The notes: a model not told the origin generated them from the sequence alone. A stretch of DNA of 64,000 nucleotides from Mannheimia granulomatis (GCF_013377255.1 NZ_CP016614.1:1186501-1250500); one strand, 5' to 3'; shown: positions 25,199 through 33,866, counted from the stretch's first letter. Numbers and translations are program-made.

Positions 25199-26383
25199 TT
25201 AATTTATACTGTCCTTGATCAAATTTCCGTCATAAACTCCCTGTTTTATTGCAGAACATGCAATTAATGAGCTATTCCAATCAAATTGGCTGGTGACTAA
25301 ATCGATTTTTAAGTTCTCTTGCAAAAGATTTTTATGTAACTTTTCTGAAAGTTGGTTAAATAATAACTCTTTGACTTCCATTAAAGGAGAATTGAACATA
25401 ATGCGTTCGCTTGAGAAAATATTCACTAAATTCATCAATACATAGGCAAGATTATCGGTAATATGCGCTAGAATTTCCAATGCAAGCGGTTGATTTTCTT
25501 TAATTTTTTGATAAAGCAATGCCATTTTTTGCTCTTGAGAACTTAGTCGGTTCGGAAAAGAAGCATCAATTAATTTTGCAATAGCAGGAAAGGTAACTTG
25601 GTTAACAAGTTTATAACGATGAATTTTATCTAATTCAGGATATATTTTATCGCTTAATTCGCTAAACCTAGGCATTAGCATATTATCAACATTCATCTTT
25701 GAATGCTGGTGTAACAAAGTGCCACTTAATAAAACGCTAAGGTTAACTGTATCATCTAATTGAAGAAAAATAACATTACTATGGCTGATTAACGATCCTA
25801 CTGTAGATTCCGCCAATAACCATAATTGGAAATGCTCACCCAATAGAATCGGGCACGGGAATAAATCTTGTAGTTTTTTTATATTACAAGAAATAGTGTG
25901 ATGACCTAATTGAATAATGCTCTCTTTTTCAACATTCACTTTTCCAATCACACTGACAGATACAGCAAGTAAATGACGGTTATCTACAGCATAATGCTGG
26001 CAAAAAAGTTCCACTATCTTTAAAATCTGCTCGCTTAGGTTGGCATAATCCTCTGAAGAAATTGTATAATCATGCTTGTAAATCTGTGTACTATCTAATT
26101 TGCAGAGAGAAATTTCAATTTTTTGGGGTGAAACAGTCACACACAATAATTGCCAAAAAAAGTTTGACACCGACAACCCAACGGCAGGCCGACCTCTGGA
26201 TAAATTATTTTGAACGGTTCGCTCTAAAATAAAGTGGTTATCAATAAGTATTTTAGTCAAGTTAGTAACTGAAGCGGGGGCTAAGCCTGAGAGTTTAGCT
26301 AAATCAGTGCGAGAAATCAGCTCAAATTGCTCAATTAAGCGGTAAATCTTCCCCAAATGTTGGGCTTTGTTATCTGAAAACAT
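25199..26383 (-). CDS. ROK-family transcriptional regulator, Mlc/NagC-like, zinc motif lost
   Basis: 394 residues. N-terminal winged helix-turn-helix SRTDLAKLSGLAPASVTNLTKIL (two parts, about 24-46) and NLSRGRPAVGL wing near 60-70 align with E. coli Mlc, and the C-terminus (VNIFSSERIMFNSPL, then TSQFDWNSSLIACSAIKQGVYDGNLI) also follows Mlc/NagC. The central ROK part is degenerate: the CxCGxxGCxE zinc-binding motif is absent and the DxGxGxG-type sugar/ATP loop reads LQLDDTVNLSVLLSG. It may therefore respond differently, perhaps by protein contact (EIICB-Glc) or not to sugar. AAGGGAT precedes the ATG. Confidence 0.8.
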   Translation of the reverse strand: MFSDNKAQHLGKIYRLIEQFELISRTDLAKLSGLAPASVTNLTKILIDNHFILERTVQNNLSRGRPAVGLSVSNFFWQLLCVTVSPQKIEISLCKLDSTQIYKHDYTISSEDYANLSEQILKIVELFCQHYAVDNRHLLAVSVSVIGKVNVEKESIIQLGHHTISCNIKKLQDLFPCPILLGEHFQLWLLAESTVGSLISHSNVIFLQLDDTVNLSVLLSGTLLHQHSKMNVDNMLMPRFSELSDKIYPELDKIHRYKLVNQVTFPAIAKLIDASFPNRLSSQEQKMALLYQKIKENQPLALEILAHITDNLAYVLMNLVNIFSSERIMFNSPLMEVKELLFNQLSEKLHKNLLQENLKIDLVTSQFDWNSSLIACSAIKQGVYDGNLIKDSIN

Positions 26384-26457
26384 TTAAGATCCCTTTTGAC
26401 TTGAATTTTTCTGATAATTATTTTGTGATATGAAAAAAATAACAATCTTTTTTTGTT

Positions 26458-26463
26458 TATAAT
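26458..26463 (+). promoter_or_regulatory. Probable -10 box of rnd
   Basis: TATAAT 54 bases before the rnd start codon; the -35 region is not clear. Confidence 0.45.
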
Positions 26464-26478
26464 GCGAAATAGATCACA
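26463..26478. promoter_or_regulatory. CRP-like site between the Mlc-like gene and rnd
   Basis: TGCGA-AATAGA-TCACA matches the CRP consensus TGTGA-N6-TCACA at nine of ten fixed positions; its left half is of the CRP-S (competence) kind. It sits just downstream of the rnd -10 and could activate the divergent Mlc-like gene. Confidence 0.45.
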
Positions 26479-26516
26479 TAATTATTTTATTTTTTAAAAA
26501 AATTAGGAAAACGAGT

Positions 26517-27635
26517 GTGCAATCTTTAATTAATTATCAATGGATAGAAACTAACGAGCAACTGGCAATAATATGTGCACAAGCTAAAAAAACTAAAGCA
26601 GTCGCATTAGATACTGAATTTATTCGCATTCGAACTTATTACCCAATATTGGGATTAATTCAGCTTTTTGATGGAAAGCAAGTCAACTTAATCGATCCAA
26701 CAACCATTACTGATTTTTCACCTTTTGTTGCATTATTGGCAGATAGTAACATCATTAAAGTATTACACGCTTGTAGTGAAGATTTAGAAGTATTTGAGCA
26801 TCAATTTAACCAGCTCCCGGAACCAATGTTAGATACACAGGTTATGGCAAGTTTCGCCGGGCTAGGAACCTCAGTAGGATTTGCAAAATTAGTTTCTCAT
26901 TATTTAGGTGTTGAGTTAGATAAAGGCGCATCTCGAACAGATTGGCTTGCACGTCCTTTAAATGATCAACAGCTACAATATGCAGCAGCAGATGTCTGGT
27001 TTTTATTACCCATTTACGAAAAATTATCTGCAGAGTTGGCCAATAGCCGTTGGTACCAAGCAGTTCAAGAAGAGTGTATAGCACTCTTAGCAAAGCGAAA
27101 AATCATTGAAGATAAAAATACAGCTTATAGAAATATAACGAATGCCTGGCGTTTGAATCGCCAAGAGTTAGCTGTGTTACAAATATTAGCTAAATGGCGT
27201 ATTGAAGAAGCACAAAAACGAAATTTAGCACTTAATTTTGTTGTCAAAGAAGCCAGCTTATTTCAAATTGCCAAGATTCAACCCAAACATACTTCGCAAC
27301 TGCTGGAGTTTATGCACCCGAATGAAGTTAGAATTCATGGCAAAAAATTACTCTGGCTGGTAGAACAGGGCAGGGCGTTTCTCCCAGAGAATTATCCAAA
27401 ACCGATTACCCGTTTGGTTGACGAAAAAGGGTATAAATATAATTTACAGGCAATGTTGCAAAAATTAACTGAAATTCAACCGCTTGATCTCAACGCTGAA
27501 CTTATTGCCAGCAAGCGGCAATTAAACCAACTTTTTAAATGGTTTATTGATGGAAAACCAAAAGAAAAAATACCGGAACTACTTACAGGCTGGCGAAAAC
27601 CCTTTGGTCAAGCCTTATTAACCGTGCTATCTTAA
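26517..27635 (+). CDS. rnd: Ribonuclease D
   Basis: 3'-5' exoribonuclease acting in tRNA 3' end maturation. 372 residues: DEDD exonuclease domain with Exo I ALDTEFIRIRTYYP near 29-42, Exo II HACSEDLEVFE, Exo III YAAADVWFLLPIYEKL, followed by HRDC domains (for example ELAVLQILAKWRIEEAQKRN). The start is GTG 26517, with AGGAAAA upstream; no ATG lies near. Divergent from the Mlc-like gene. Confidence 0.94.
   Translation: MQSLINYQWIETNEQLAIICAQAKKTKAVALDTEFIRIRTYYPILGLIQLFDGKQVNLIDPTTITDFSPFVALLADSNIIKVLHACSEDLEVFEHQFNQLPEPMLDTQVMASFAGLGTSVGFAKLVSHYLGVELDKGASRTDWLARPLNDQQLQYAAADVWFLLPIYEKLSAELANSRWYQAVQEECIALLAKRKIIEDKNTAYRNITNAWRLNRQELAVLQILAKWRIEEAQKRNLALNFVVKEASLFQIAKIQPKHTSQLLEFMHPNEVRIHGKKLLWLVEQGRAFLPENYPKPITRLVDEKGYKYNLQAMLQKLTEIQPLDLNAELIASKRQLNQLFKWFIDGKPKEKIPELLTGWRKPFGQALLTVLS
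27368..27375 (+). other. KOPS-like octamer GGGCAGGG
   Basis: FtsK orienting consensus inside rnd, pointing right toward dif. Confidence 0.4.
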
Positions 27636-27667
27636 AAAATTTATTAGGATGAGACCATTATACACAG

Positions 27668-27673
27668 TATAAT
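27668..27673 (+). promoter_or_regulatory. Possible -10 box of lrp
   Basis: Consensus TATAAT 20 bases before the lrp start codon, directly followed by the ribosome binding site AAGGAG; implies a very short leader. Confidence 0.4.
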
Positions 27674-27692
27674 TGTCTAAAAAGGAGCTTAT

Positions 27693-28175
27693 ATGGAAAA
27701 TAAAAAACCACCTAAAGCATTAGATGCGATTGATTTAAAAATTTTAAACGAACTACAACGTAACGGAAAAATTTCTAATATTGAATTATCTAAGCGGGTT
27801 GGGCTTTCTCCAACCCCTTGCTTAGAAAGGGTTAAACGTCTTGAAAAAAACAACGTGATTATGGGGTACAAGGCACTACTTAACCCAGAATTGCTAGAAG
27901 CACCATTATTAGTGATTGTTGAAATTACATTGGTTCGAGGCAAACCAGATGTATTTGAGGAGTTTAACAAAGCAATTCAACAACTAGAGGAGATTCAAGA
28001 ATGTCACTTGGTCTCTGGGGATTTTGACTATTTACTGAAAACACGTGTGGCCGACATGGCAGCTTATCGAAAACTACTCGGTACCACTTTATTAAGATTG
28101 CCGGGAGTGAATGATACTCGAACCTATGTGGTGATGGAAGAAGTCAAACAAACCAACTATTTATTGTTGAAGTAA
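27693..28175 (+). CDS. lrp: Leucine-responsive regulatory protein
   Basis: Global regulator of amino-acid metabolism with an N-terminal HTH (DLKILNELQRNGKISNIELS, then GLSPTPCLERVKRLE, about 14-50) and C-terminal RAM effector/oligomerisation domain (VSGDFDYLLKTRVADMAAY, LPGVNDTRTYVVMEEVK). 160 residues, near identical in layout to E. coli Lrp. AAGGAG precedes the ATG. It is 10 bases upstream of ftsK, the lrp-ftsK order of enterics. The ilvIH operon in this window is a classical Lrp target in E. coli. Confidence 0.95.
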   Translation: MENKKPPKALDAIDLKILNELQRNGKISNIELSKRVGLSPTPCLERVKRLEKNNVIMGYKALLNPELLEAPLLVIVEITLVRGKPDVFEEFNKAIQQLEEIQECHLVSGDFDYLLKTRVADMAAYRKLLGTTLLRLPGVNDTRTYVVMEEVKQTNYLLLK

Positions 28176-28185
28176 GGAGAATTAG

Positions 28186-29190
28186 GTGATCGAACAACTC
28201 AAACCACACCTAAAAGGCAAAGAAAATCTGATCAAACTTATGCTGATACTAACCTGTTGTTTTGGCATTTATTTACTTATTGCTTGGGCAAGTTACAGCC
28301 CACTAGATAATAGTTGGAGTAGTGCAAGCAGTGTAACTACAGATGTACTGAATAAGGCTGGAAGTTTTGGGGCATGGAGTATTGACATGCTCTATGCCAT
28401 GTTTGGTAAAGCGGCAGTTGTGATTCCGTTTTCTCTTATTATTTCTTCAATTTATATGCTGGGTATGGGGCTAAGCAATGAGATAACATGGAAGATATTT
28501 CTATTTAGATTTGCTAGCTTTTTATTATTGATGCTTGGGTTGGCAGGCCTGTTTAGTGTGCTTCTCTCTAATTCAGCTTATTACCTCTCCGGTGGTTTTA
28601 TTGGTGGTGTTTGGCAAACGATTTTGGCAGACAGTTTAGGACAATTCGGTGCGTTACTGATTGCAATGATTTTTACCGTAGTAGGCTTATATTTTTGCTC
28701 TGTCCACTCTCTGTGGCCGATATTAGCTCAATTTTATGAATGGGTCATGGCAAAAACAGAAGAGTCTAAAGAAGCATCTACACCAACCGTAAACATGCAA
28801 AATTTAGTGGAAAATCAACCGCTTGTAGAAGAGGGAGAGGCTAAAGAAAATAATGAATTAGCCCAGTCTTCAAAACTAACCGATATTTCTGCCTTTAAAC
28901 GCCCCAATATTAGTGGATTAAAACAAACTTCTGATGCAGAAAAATTCACTGACGCCGTCAATGCAGACAATCCGGAAATGTATAATATTGAGCCGAATTT
29001 ACCTCTGCCAAAGGTAAATATCGCCTCTCAATTTGAAGAACCGACTCAAGGTATGGCTGAAATTGCTATAGAACAACCTGAATATCCTCCTTCTGCTGCA
29101 AATCATGAATTGTCATTGCCAACTATTCGCTTAAATTCAGCAACAGAGCAAGAAATAGCATTTGCCCCCCTTCACTTAGTTCTGAATTGA
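28186..29190 (+). CDS. ftsK: FtsK, N-terminal part (reading frame broken)
   Basis: Membrane-anchoring and linker part of the DNA translocase FtsK, needed at the division septum. GTG start with AAGGAG upstream. Hydrophobic segments at about 20-40, 70-90, 105-125 and 150-175, then a long acidic/polar linker. The frame stops at TGA 29188-29190, but the protein plainly continues in the -1 frame: one extra C in the run CCCCCC at 29165-29170 would give ...FAPPSLSSELNAIPENP and join it to the next entry, for about 902 residues in all. Either a sequencing/assembly slip, a true mutation, or slippage. Confidence 0.88.
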   Translation: MIEQLKPHLKGKENLIKLMLILTCCFGIYLLIAWASYSPLDNSWSSASSVTTDVLNKAGSFGAWSIDMLYAMFGKAAVVIPFSLIISSIYMLGMGLSNEITWKIFLFRFASFLLLMLGLAGLFSVLLSNSAYYLSGGFIGGVWQTILADSLGQFGALLIAMIFTVVGLYFCSVHSLWPILAQFYEWVMAKTEESKEASTPTVNMQNLVENQPLVEEGEAKENNELAQSSKLTDISAFKRPNISGLKQTSDAEKFTDAVNADNPEMYNIEPNLPLPKVNIASQFEEPTQGMAEIAIEQPEYPPSAANHELSLPTIRLNSATEQEIAFAPLHLVLN

Positions 29191-30893
29191 ATGCAATACC
29201 GGAAAACCCGGCTACTCGAATTCATTTAGAAGACCTTGAAGCAGAAGATAAAGGCAGCATTGATGCACAAATTAATGACAGACGGGAAATTGCACCGGAG
29301 TTTATGGTAACACCGCCTAAAGTGATAGAAGATGTAAAAGAACAATCTCCAAACTACCCGAAAGGATATGGAGACACTTTAATTCATCCGCTATTACAAC
29401 GGAAAGTCACAACAGAGAAGCCAACTACACCATTGCCAACCTTAGACTTATTAGATAAGGCTCCGGCACAAACACAACAAATTACCGAACAGGAAATTCG
29501 CGAAACTTCGGTACGTTTGGAGGCTGAATTAGCTAACTTCGGTGTGAAAGCAACAGTGGAAGATGTGTTGGTGGGTCCAGTAGTTACCCGTTATGAAATT
29601 CAACCGGCAGCGGGCGTTAAAGCTTCTAAAATTACTAATTTAGCCAGTGATATTGCTCGTGGTTTAATGTTCAAGGCTATTCGTATTACCGAGGTAATTC
29701 CGAATAAACCTTATATGGGAATTGAAACACCCAATAAACATCGTGAAACCGTATGGCTTCGAGATGTATTAGATAGCGATGCATTCCGATATACAGAGGC
29801 TATTTTACCTATGGCATTGGGTAAAGATATTAGTGGTGAGCCTATTGTAGTGGATATGGCAAAAATGCCACATTTATTGGTAGCCGGGCAAACCGGCGGT
29901 GGTAAATCGGTCGGGGTAAATACGATGATTTTAAGCTTATTGTTCAAGCTATCACCGGAACAAGTTCGCTTTATTATGATCGACCCCAAAGTCGTGGAAC
30001 TCTCAATTTATAATGATATTCCGCACCTTTTAACGCCGGTGGTTACCGATATGAAAAAAGCGGCAAATGCGCTACGTTGGGCGGTGGAAGAAATGGAGCG
30101 TCGCTATTTATTAGTAAGCCATTTGCAAGTACGTAATATTGAAGGATACAACGCTAAAATTGACCAAGCAGCGGTAATGAATTTGCCGATTCCTGACCCG
30201 ACTTGGCGCCCGGGCGATTCAATGGATAAACTTCCTCCTCCGCTACAAAAACTCAGCTACATTGTGCTAATTGTGGATGAATTTGCCGATCTGATGATGT
30301 CAGCAGGTAAAGAGGTGGAAGAATATATCATGCGAATTGCACAAAAAGCACGAGCGGTAGGAATTCACTTAATTCTTGCGACACAACGACCATCAACTGA
30401 TGTGATTACCGGCGTAATTAAAGCAAATATTCCAAGCCGAATTGCCTTTACTGTCGCCAGCCAAATTGATTCAAGAACTATTTTGGATGCAGGCGGGGCA
30501 GAAGCTTTATTAGGACGGGGTGATATGCTTTATTCTGCTTCGGGCAGCCCGGATATTCTACGAATCCACGGGGCTTTTATGAAAGATGATGAAGTACAAC
30601 GTGTAGCAGATAACTGGCGTGCAAGAGGCAAACCGAACTATTTAGACAGTATTGTCGAATCTAAAGTAGAGGAGTCAGAAGGTAAAAATGAAGGCTCATC
30701 CGGAGATTTAGATCCCTTATTTGATGAAGTAGTAGAATATACGATTGAAACCGGCTCGGTATCCATCAGTAATATTCAGCGTCGATTCTCACTTGGCTTT
30801 AATCGAGCAGGTCGAATTGTGGACCAAATGGAAGCCCATGGCATTGTCTCTGAGCCGGGTAAAGGTGGCAAAAGAGAAGTTCTGGCTAGATAA
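29187..30893 (+). CDS. ftsK: FtsK, C-terminal motor part (in -1 frame to the N-terminal part)
   Basis: Alpha, beta and gamma domains of FtsK: Walker A VAGQTGGGKSVGVN near 232, Walker B YIVLIVDEFADLMM, ILATQRPSTDVITG, then a winged-helix gamma domain DPLFDEVVEYTIETGSVSIS...RRFSLGFNRAGRIVDQMEAHG. The gamma recognition helix keeps the Asn and Arg of E. coli FtsK that read KOPS (Glu is Asp here). The given start is a nominal TTG; the true gene begins at 28186. Work of this protein is chromosome segregation toward dif at 51578 in this window. Confidence 0.88.
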   Translation: MNAIPENPATRIHLEDLEAEDKGSIDAQINDRREIAPEFMVTPPKVIEDVKEQSPNYPKGYGDTLIHPLLQRKVTTEKPTTPLPTLDLLDKAPAQTQQITEQEIRETSVRLEAELANFGVKATVEDVLVGPVVTRYEIQPAAGVKASKITNLASDIARGLMFKAIRITEVIPNKPYMGIETPNKHRETVWLRDVLDSDAFRYTEAILPMALGKDISGEPIVVDMAKMPHLLVAGQTGGGKSVGVNTMILSLLFKLSPEQVRFIMIDPKVVELSIYNDIPHLLTPVVTDMKKAANALRWAVEEMERRYLLVSHLQVRNIEGYNAKIDQAAVMNLPIPDPTWRPGDSMDKLPPPLQKLSYIVLIVDEFADLMMSAGKEVEEYIMRIAQKARAVGIHLILATQRPSTDVITGVIKANIPSRIAFTVASQIDSRTILDAGGAEALLGRGDMLYSASGSPDILRIHGAFMKDDEVQRVADNWRARGKPNYLDSIVESKVEESEGKNEGSSGDLDPLFDEVVEYTIETGSVSISNIQRRFSLGFNRAGRIVDQMEAHGIVSEPGKGGKREVLAR

Positions 30894-30911
30894 CTTGGTT
30901 TTGGCAATTTT

Positions 30912-30969
30912 ACAAGCGGTAAGATTTTATTGAAGTTTTGCAAATTTTGATAAAAATCCCACCGCTTGT
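30912..30969 (+). terminator. USS-pair stem-loop after ftsK
   Basis: ACAAGCGGT (30912-30920) and ACCGCTTGT (30961-30969) face each other, with partly paired flanks, followed by TTTTTTATTT. Confidence 0.75.
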
Positions 30970-31056
30970 TTTTTATTTAAATGAAATTAATCATAGTAGA
31001 ATAATCATCTTTGGGCTAGAATTAGCTTAATTTTTATATTTAACAGGATTTGAAAA

Positions 31057-31890
31057 ATGCGTTTAGATGACTTAAGACGAAGCAAAAATGTGGAAGACAG
31101 AAGATCCAGCGGAAGCAGACCTCCTGTTGGACGTGGTAAAGGCGGTATTCTGACATTTATTATTGTCCTTGTTGGAGCATATTACGGTGTTGATTTAAGT
31201 GGATTAATGGGTGGTGGTTCCCAAGGCTATCAACAAACTTCTAGCTTAAATAATGCCGAAGAAACCCAATTAGAAGAATTATCCTCCAAAGTATTAGCCA
31301 GCACCGAAGATATTTGGGGAGCTTATTTCAAGCAAAATGGGATGACTTACAAACAACCGACATTAGTGCTTTATCGTAATGCTACTTCAACTGCCTGCGG
31401 TACAGGACAATCGGCAATGGGGCCGTTTTATTGCCCGGTTGATCAAAAAGTGTATTTAGATTTATCGTTTTATGACGATATGCGTAAACAGCTAAGAGCA
31501 TCGGGAGATTTCGCCTTTTCTTATGTAATCGCTCATGAAGTTGGTCACCATGTACAAAATTTATTAGGCATTACGGCGAAAACCCAACGAGCACAAATGA
31601 AAGCAGCTTCACAAGCTGAGGCAAATAAGATTTCAGTTAATGTAGAATTGCAAGCAGATTGCTTTGCCGGTGTGTGGGGGTATCAATTTGCCAAAGCAGG
31701 GCGATTAGAACAAGGTGATGTTGAAGAAGCTTTTACTGCCGCACAAGCAGTAGGTGACGATCGATTACAACAAAAAAGTCGTGGCTATGTTGTACCGGAT
31801 AGTTTTACACATGGTTCATCTGCAGAACGTTTAGCTTGGTTTAGAAAAGGATTATCCTCTGGAAATCCGGCGGTTTGTCATACTTTTTGA
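31057..31890 (+). CDS. ypfJ: Putative neutral zinc metallopeptidase YpfJ
   Basis: 277 residues of the YpfJ/zinc-metallopeptidase family (PF04228). A charged N-terminus with MRLDDLRRSKNVEDRR, one membrane helix (about 29-50, GGILTFIIVLVGAYYG), then an extracytoplasmic domain with the zinc motif VIAHEVGHHVQ near 161 and downstream ELQADCFAGVWG. The substrate is unknown. It occupies the position where lolA follows ftsK in many gamma-proteobacteria. Confidence 0.88.
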   Translation: MRLDDLRRSKNVEDRRSSGSRPPVGRGKGGILTFIIVLVGAYYGVDLSGLMGGGSQGYQQTSSLNNAEETQLEELSSKVLASTEDIWGAYFKQNGMTYKQPTLVLYRNATSTACGTGQSAMGPFYCPVDQKVYLDLSFYDDMRKQLRASGDFAFSYVIAHEVGHHVQNLLGITAKTQRAQMKAASQAEANKISVNVELQADCFAGVWGYQFAKAGRLEQGDVEEAFTAAQAVGDDRLQQKSRGYVVPDSFTHGSSAERLAWFRKGLSSGNPAVCHTF

Positions 31891-31935
31891 TGCTCGCTTA
31901 GTATCTTTTTTAAGCAAACAAAAAATAAATATACT

Positions 31936-31959
31936 AACGTACTATTAAGATAGTACGTT
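31936..31959 (+). promoter_or_regulatory. TrpR-like operator upstream of aroG
   Basis: The core GTACTAT-TAAG-ATAGTAC at 31939-31956 is extended by AAC and GTT to a 24-base palindrome, five bases from a perfect -35 TTGACA (31964-31969). The half-sites are identical to those at 12151-12168. Confidence 0.65.
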
Positions 31960-31963
31960 TTTA

Positions 31964-31992
31964 TTGACAACTTACCTAGATTGGACTAATTT
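31964..31992 (+). promoter_or_regulatory. Probable aroG promoter
   Basis: -35 TTGACA at 31964-31969 and, 17 bases on, a weak -10 TAATTT at 31987-31992. Confidence 0.5.
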
Positions 31993-32025
31993 ATTTATAC
32001 TTATTTTTTCAGAGAGTGAAAGCAA

Positions 32026-33108
32026 ATGTCTTATACAAAAAATGATGATGTTAGAATTACAAATATAGAAGAATTATTGCCACCTGTTGCTTTATTAGAG
32101 CGTTTTCCGGCAAGTGATATTGCAGCTGAAACCGTTGAAAAAACACGTCAAGCGATTCATAAAATTTTACATGGTGCAGATGATCGCTTATTGGTCGTTA
32201 TCGGTCCTTGCTCAATTCACGATCCAAAAGCGGCTTTGGAATATGCAGAGAAAATTAAAGCAATGCGAGCTAATCCTAAAATTAACCAAAACTTAGAAGT
32301 CGTTATGCGGGTTTATTTTGAAAAACCGCGCACAACTGTTGGCTGGAAAGGGTTAATTAATGATCCATACTTAAATGAAAGCTATGCATTAAATGACGGA
32401 TTACGCATAGCACGAAAAGTATTATCTGATATCAATGACTTAACTGTTCCTGCGGCCGGTGAATTTTTAGATATGATTACACCACAATATATGGCAGATT
32501 TTATGAGCTGGGGAGCAATTGGGGCAAGAACAACCGAGTCGCAAGTTCATCGTGAATTAGCCTCTGGCTTATCTTGTGCAGTTGGTTTTAAAAATGGCAC
32601 AAATGGTGGGGTAAAAATTGCATTAGATGCGATTTCTTCAGCAAAAGCACCACATCATTTCTTATCGGTAACTAAATTTGGTCATTCAGCAATTGTTTCT
32701 ACCGCCGGCAATCCAGACTGTCATATTATTTTACGCGGTGGTGATAAGGGGACTAACTACGATGCAGCTTCAGTTGCCGAAGCTTGTGCAGCAATTGAAA
32801 AAGCCGGCAATCGTCCTCACGTGATGGTTGATTTTAGCCATGCTAACAGCCAAAAACAGTTTAAACGCCAAATGGATGTATGTGCTGATGTATGCAGCCA
32901 AATTGCCGGTGGTTCTGATCTTATTTCAGGGGTAATGATTGAAAGCCATTTGGTTGAAGGTCGCCAAGATTTAATTGATGGTAAAGGCTTAGAAGCATTG
33001 GTGTACGGACAAAGTATTACTGATGCTTGTATAGGTTGGGCAGACAGTGAAAAAGCGTTATTTGATTTAGCCGATGCAGTTGAGCAACGCCGAAAAAATC
33101 GCCCATAA
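32026..33108 (+). CDS. aroG: 3-Deoxy-7-phosphoheptulonate synthase (DAHP synthase, AroG type)
   Basis: Condenses PEP and erythrose 4-phosphate in the first step of aromatic amino-acid synthesis. 360 residues, class I; conserved RLLVVIGPCSIHDPKAALEY near 54-73, YFEKPRTTVGWKGLINDP, GAIGARTTESQVHRELASG, FSHANSQKQ and SHLVEG. Closest by eye to E. coli AroG (Phe-sensitive isozyme). The promoter carries a TrpR-like palindrome, so tryptophan repression is likely, a control that E. coli applies to AroH rather than AroG. Confidence 0.94.
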   Translation: MSYTKNDDVRITNIEELLPPVALLERFPASDIAAETVEKTRQAIHKILHGADDRLLVVIGPCSIHDPKAALEYAEKIKAMRANPKINQNLEVVMRVYFEKPRTTVGWKGLINDPYLNESYALNDGLRIARKVLSDINDLTVPAAGEFLDMITPQYMADFMSWGAIGARTTESQVHRELASGLSCAVGFKNGTNGGVKIALDAISSAKAPHHFLSVTKFGHSAIVSTAGNPDCHIILRGGDKGTNYDAASVAEACAAIEKAGNRPHVMVDFSHANSQKQFKRQMDVCADVCSQIAGGSDLISGVMIESHLVEGRQDLIDGKGLEALVYGQSITDACIGWADSEKALFDLADAVEQRRKNRP

Positions 33109-33127
33109 TAATTTCAAAATCTTAAAT

Positions 33128-33160
33128 GGCGTACGTTAACGCGTATGCCTTTACTTTTTT
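33128..33160 (+). terminator. Terminator after aroG
   Basis: Eight-bp stem GGCGTACG (33128-33135) / CGTATGCC (33142-33149) with one G-U pair, followed by TTTACTTTTTT; it ends only ten bases before the tsaB start. Confidence 0.78.
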
Positions 33161-33169
33161 ATATACAAT

Positions 33170-33862
33170 ATGACCCAAACAATTCTCGCTTTAGATACTG
33201 CCACCGAGGCCTGCTCCGTGGCTTTATTACATAATGAGGCTGTTTCTACTTTAAATGAAATCAGCCCAAGAACCCACACACAACGCATTTTACCGATGGT
33301 AGATGAACTACTGAAAAAATCAGATATTCAAATCAATGATGTGGATTTTTTAGTTTTCGGACGGGGACCGGGCAGCTTTACCGGTGTTAGAGTCGGAGTA
33401 AGCGTTGCTCAAGGTTTAGCAATGGGGGCAAATTTGCCTGTAGTTGCCGTTTCTAATTTAAAAGCAATGGCAGAAGAAGCCTACCAAAAGCTAAACGCAG
33501 ATAAGGTAATTGCGTTAATTGATGCGAGAATGAATGAGGTTTATTTTGCTCAATTTGCCAAAAATGGTGATGAGTGGATAGAAACTGTAGCGGAACAAGT
33601 TTGCTCACCGGAACAAGCACTCAGTCAAATGCAGGCAGATGAAAAAACAGTGGTTGTCGGTACCGGCTGGGCTGCTTATTCGCAATTTTCCGAGCAAAAT
33701 CTACCGCTTGTAATCAGTGAGATTACTTTACCATCCGCAGAATATATGCTTTCAATTGCAAAGATTGAAATTAAAAAAGGCAATACTACTTCTGCTTATG
33801 AGATCGAACCTGTTTATTTGCGTAACGAAGTAACTTGGGAAAAATTGCCAAATAAAAGATAA
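33170..33862 (+). CDS. tsaB: tRNA threonylcarbamoyladenosine synthesis protein TsaB
   Basis: Partner of TsaD and TsaE in making t6A37 in ANN-reading tRNAs. 230 residues of the ASKHA fold: ILALDTATEACSVAL at the start, REHTQ-like SPRTHTQRILPMVDELL near 33-49, and GRGPGSFTGVRVGVSVAQGLAMG near 65-87. Full length, ending EPVYLRNEVTWEKLP. The ATG has no Shine-Dalgarno sequence and sits ten bases after the aroG terminator T run, so its own promoter is not apparent. A USS lies within the gene at 33703. Confidence 0.94.
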   Translation: MTQTILALDTATEACSVALLHNEAVSTLNEISPRTHTQRILPMVDELLKKSDIQINDVDFLVFGRGPGSFTGVRVGVSVAQGLAMGANLPVVAVSNLKAMAEEAYQKLNADKVIALIDARMNEVYFAQFAKNGDEWIETVAEQVCSPEQALSQMQADEKTVVVGTGWAAYSQFSEQNLPLVISEITLPSAEYMLSIAKIEIKKGNTTSAYEIEPVYLRNEVTWEKLPNKR

Positions 33863-33866
33863 AATA

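Noticed and set aside
29160..29190. Programmed -1 frameshift or phase variation in ftsK
   Set aside because: Six C is short for phase variation and no downstream pseudoknot was evident; error or simple mutation is as likely, so only the break is asserted.
33161..33170. Leaderless tsaB transcript from TATACAAT
   Set aside because: A start site seven bases after that -10 would fall inside the tsaB coding sequence, past the ATG.
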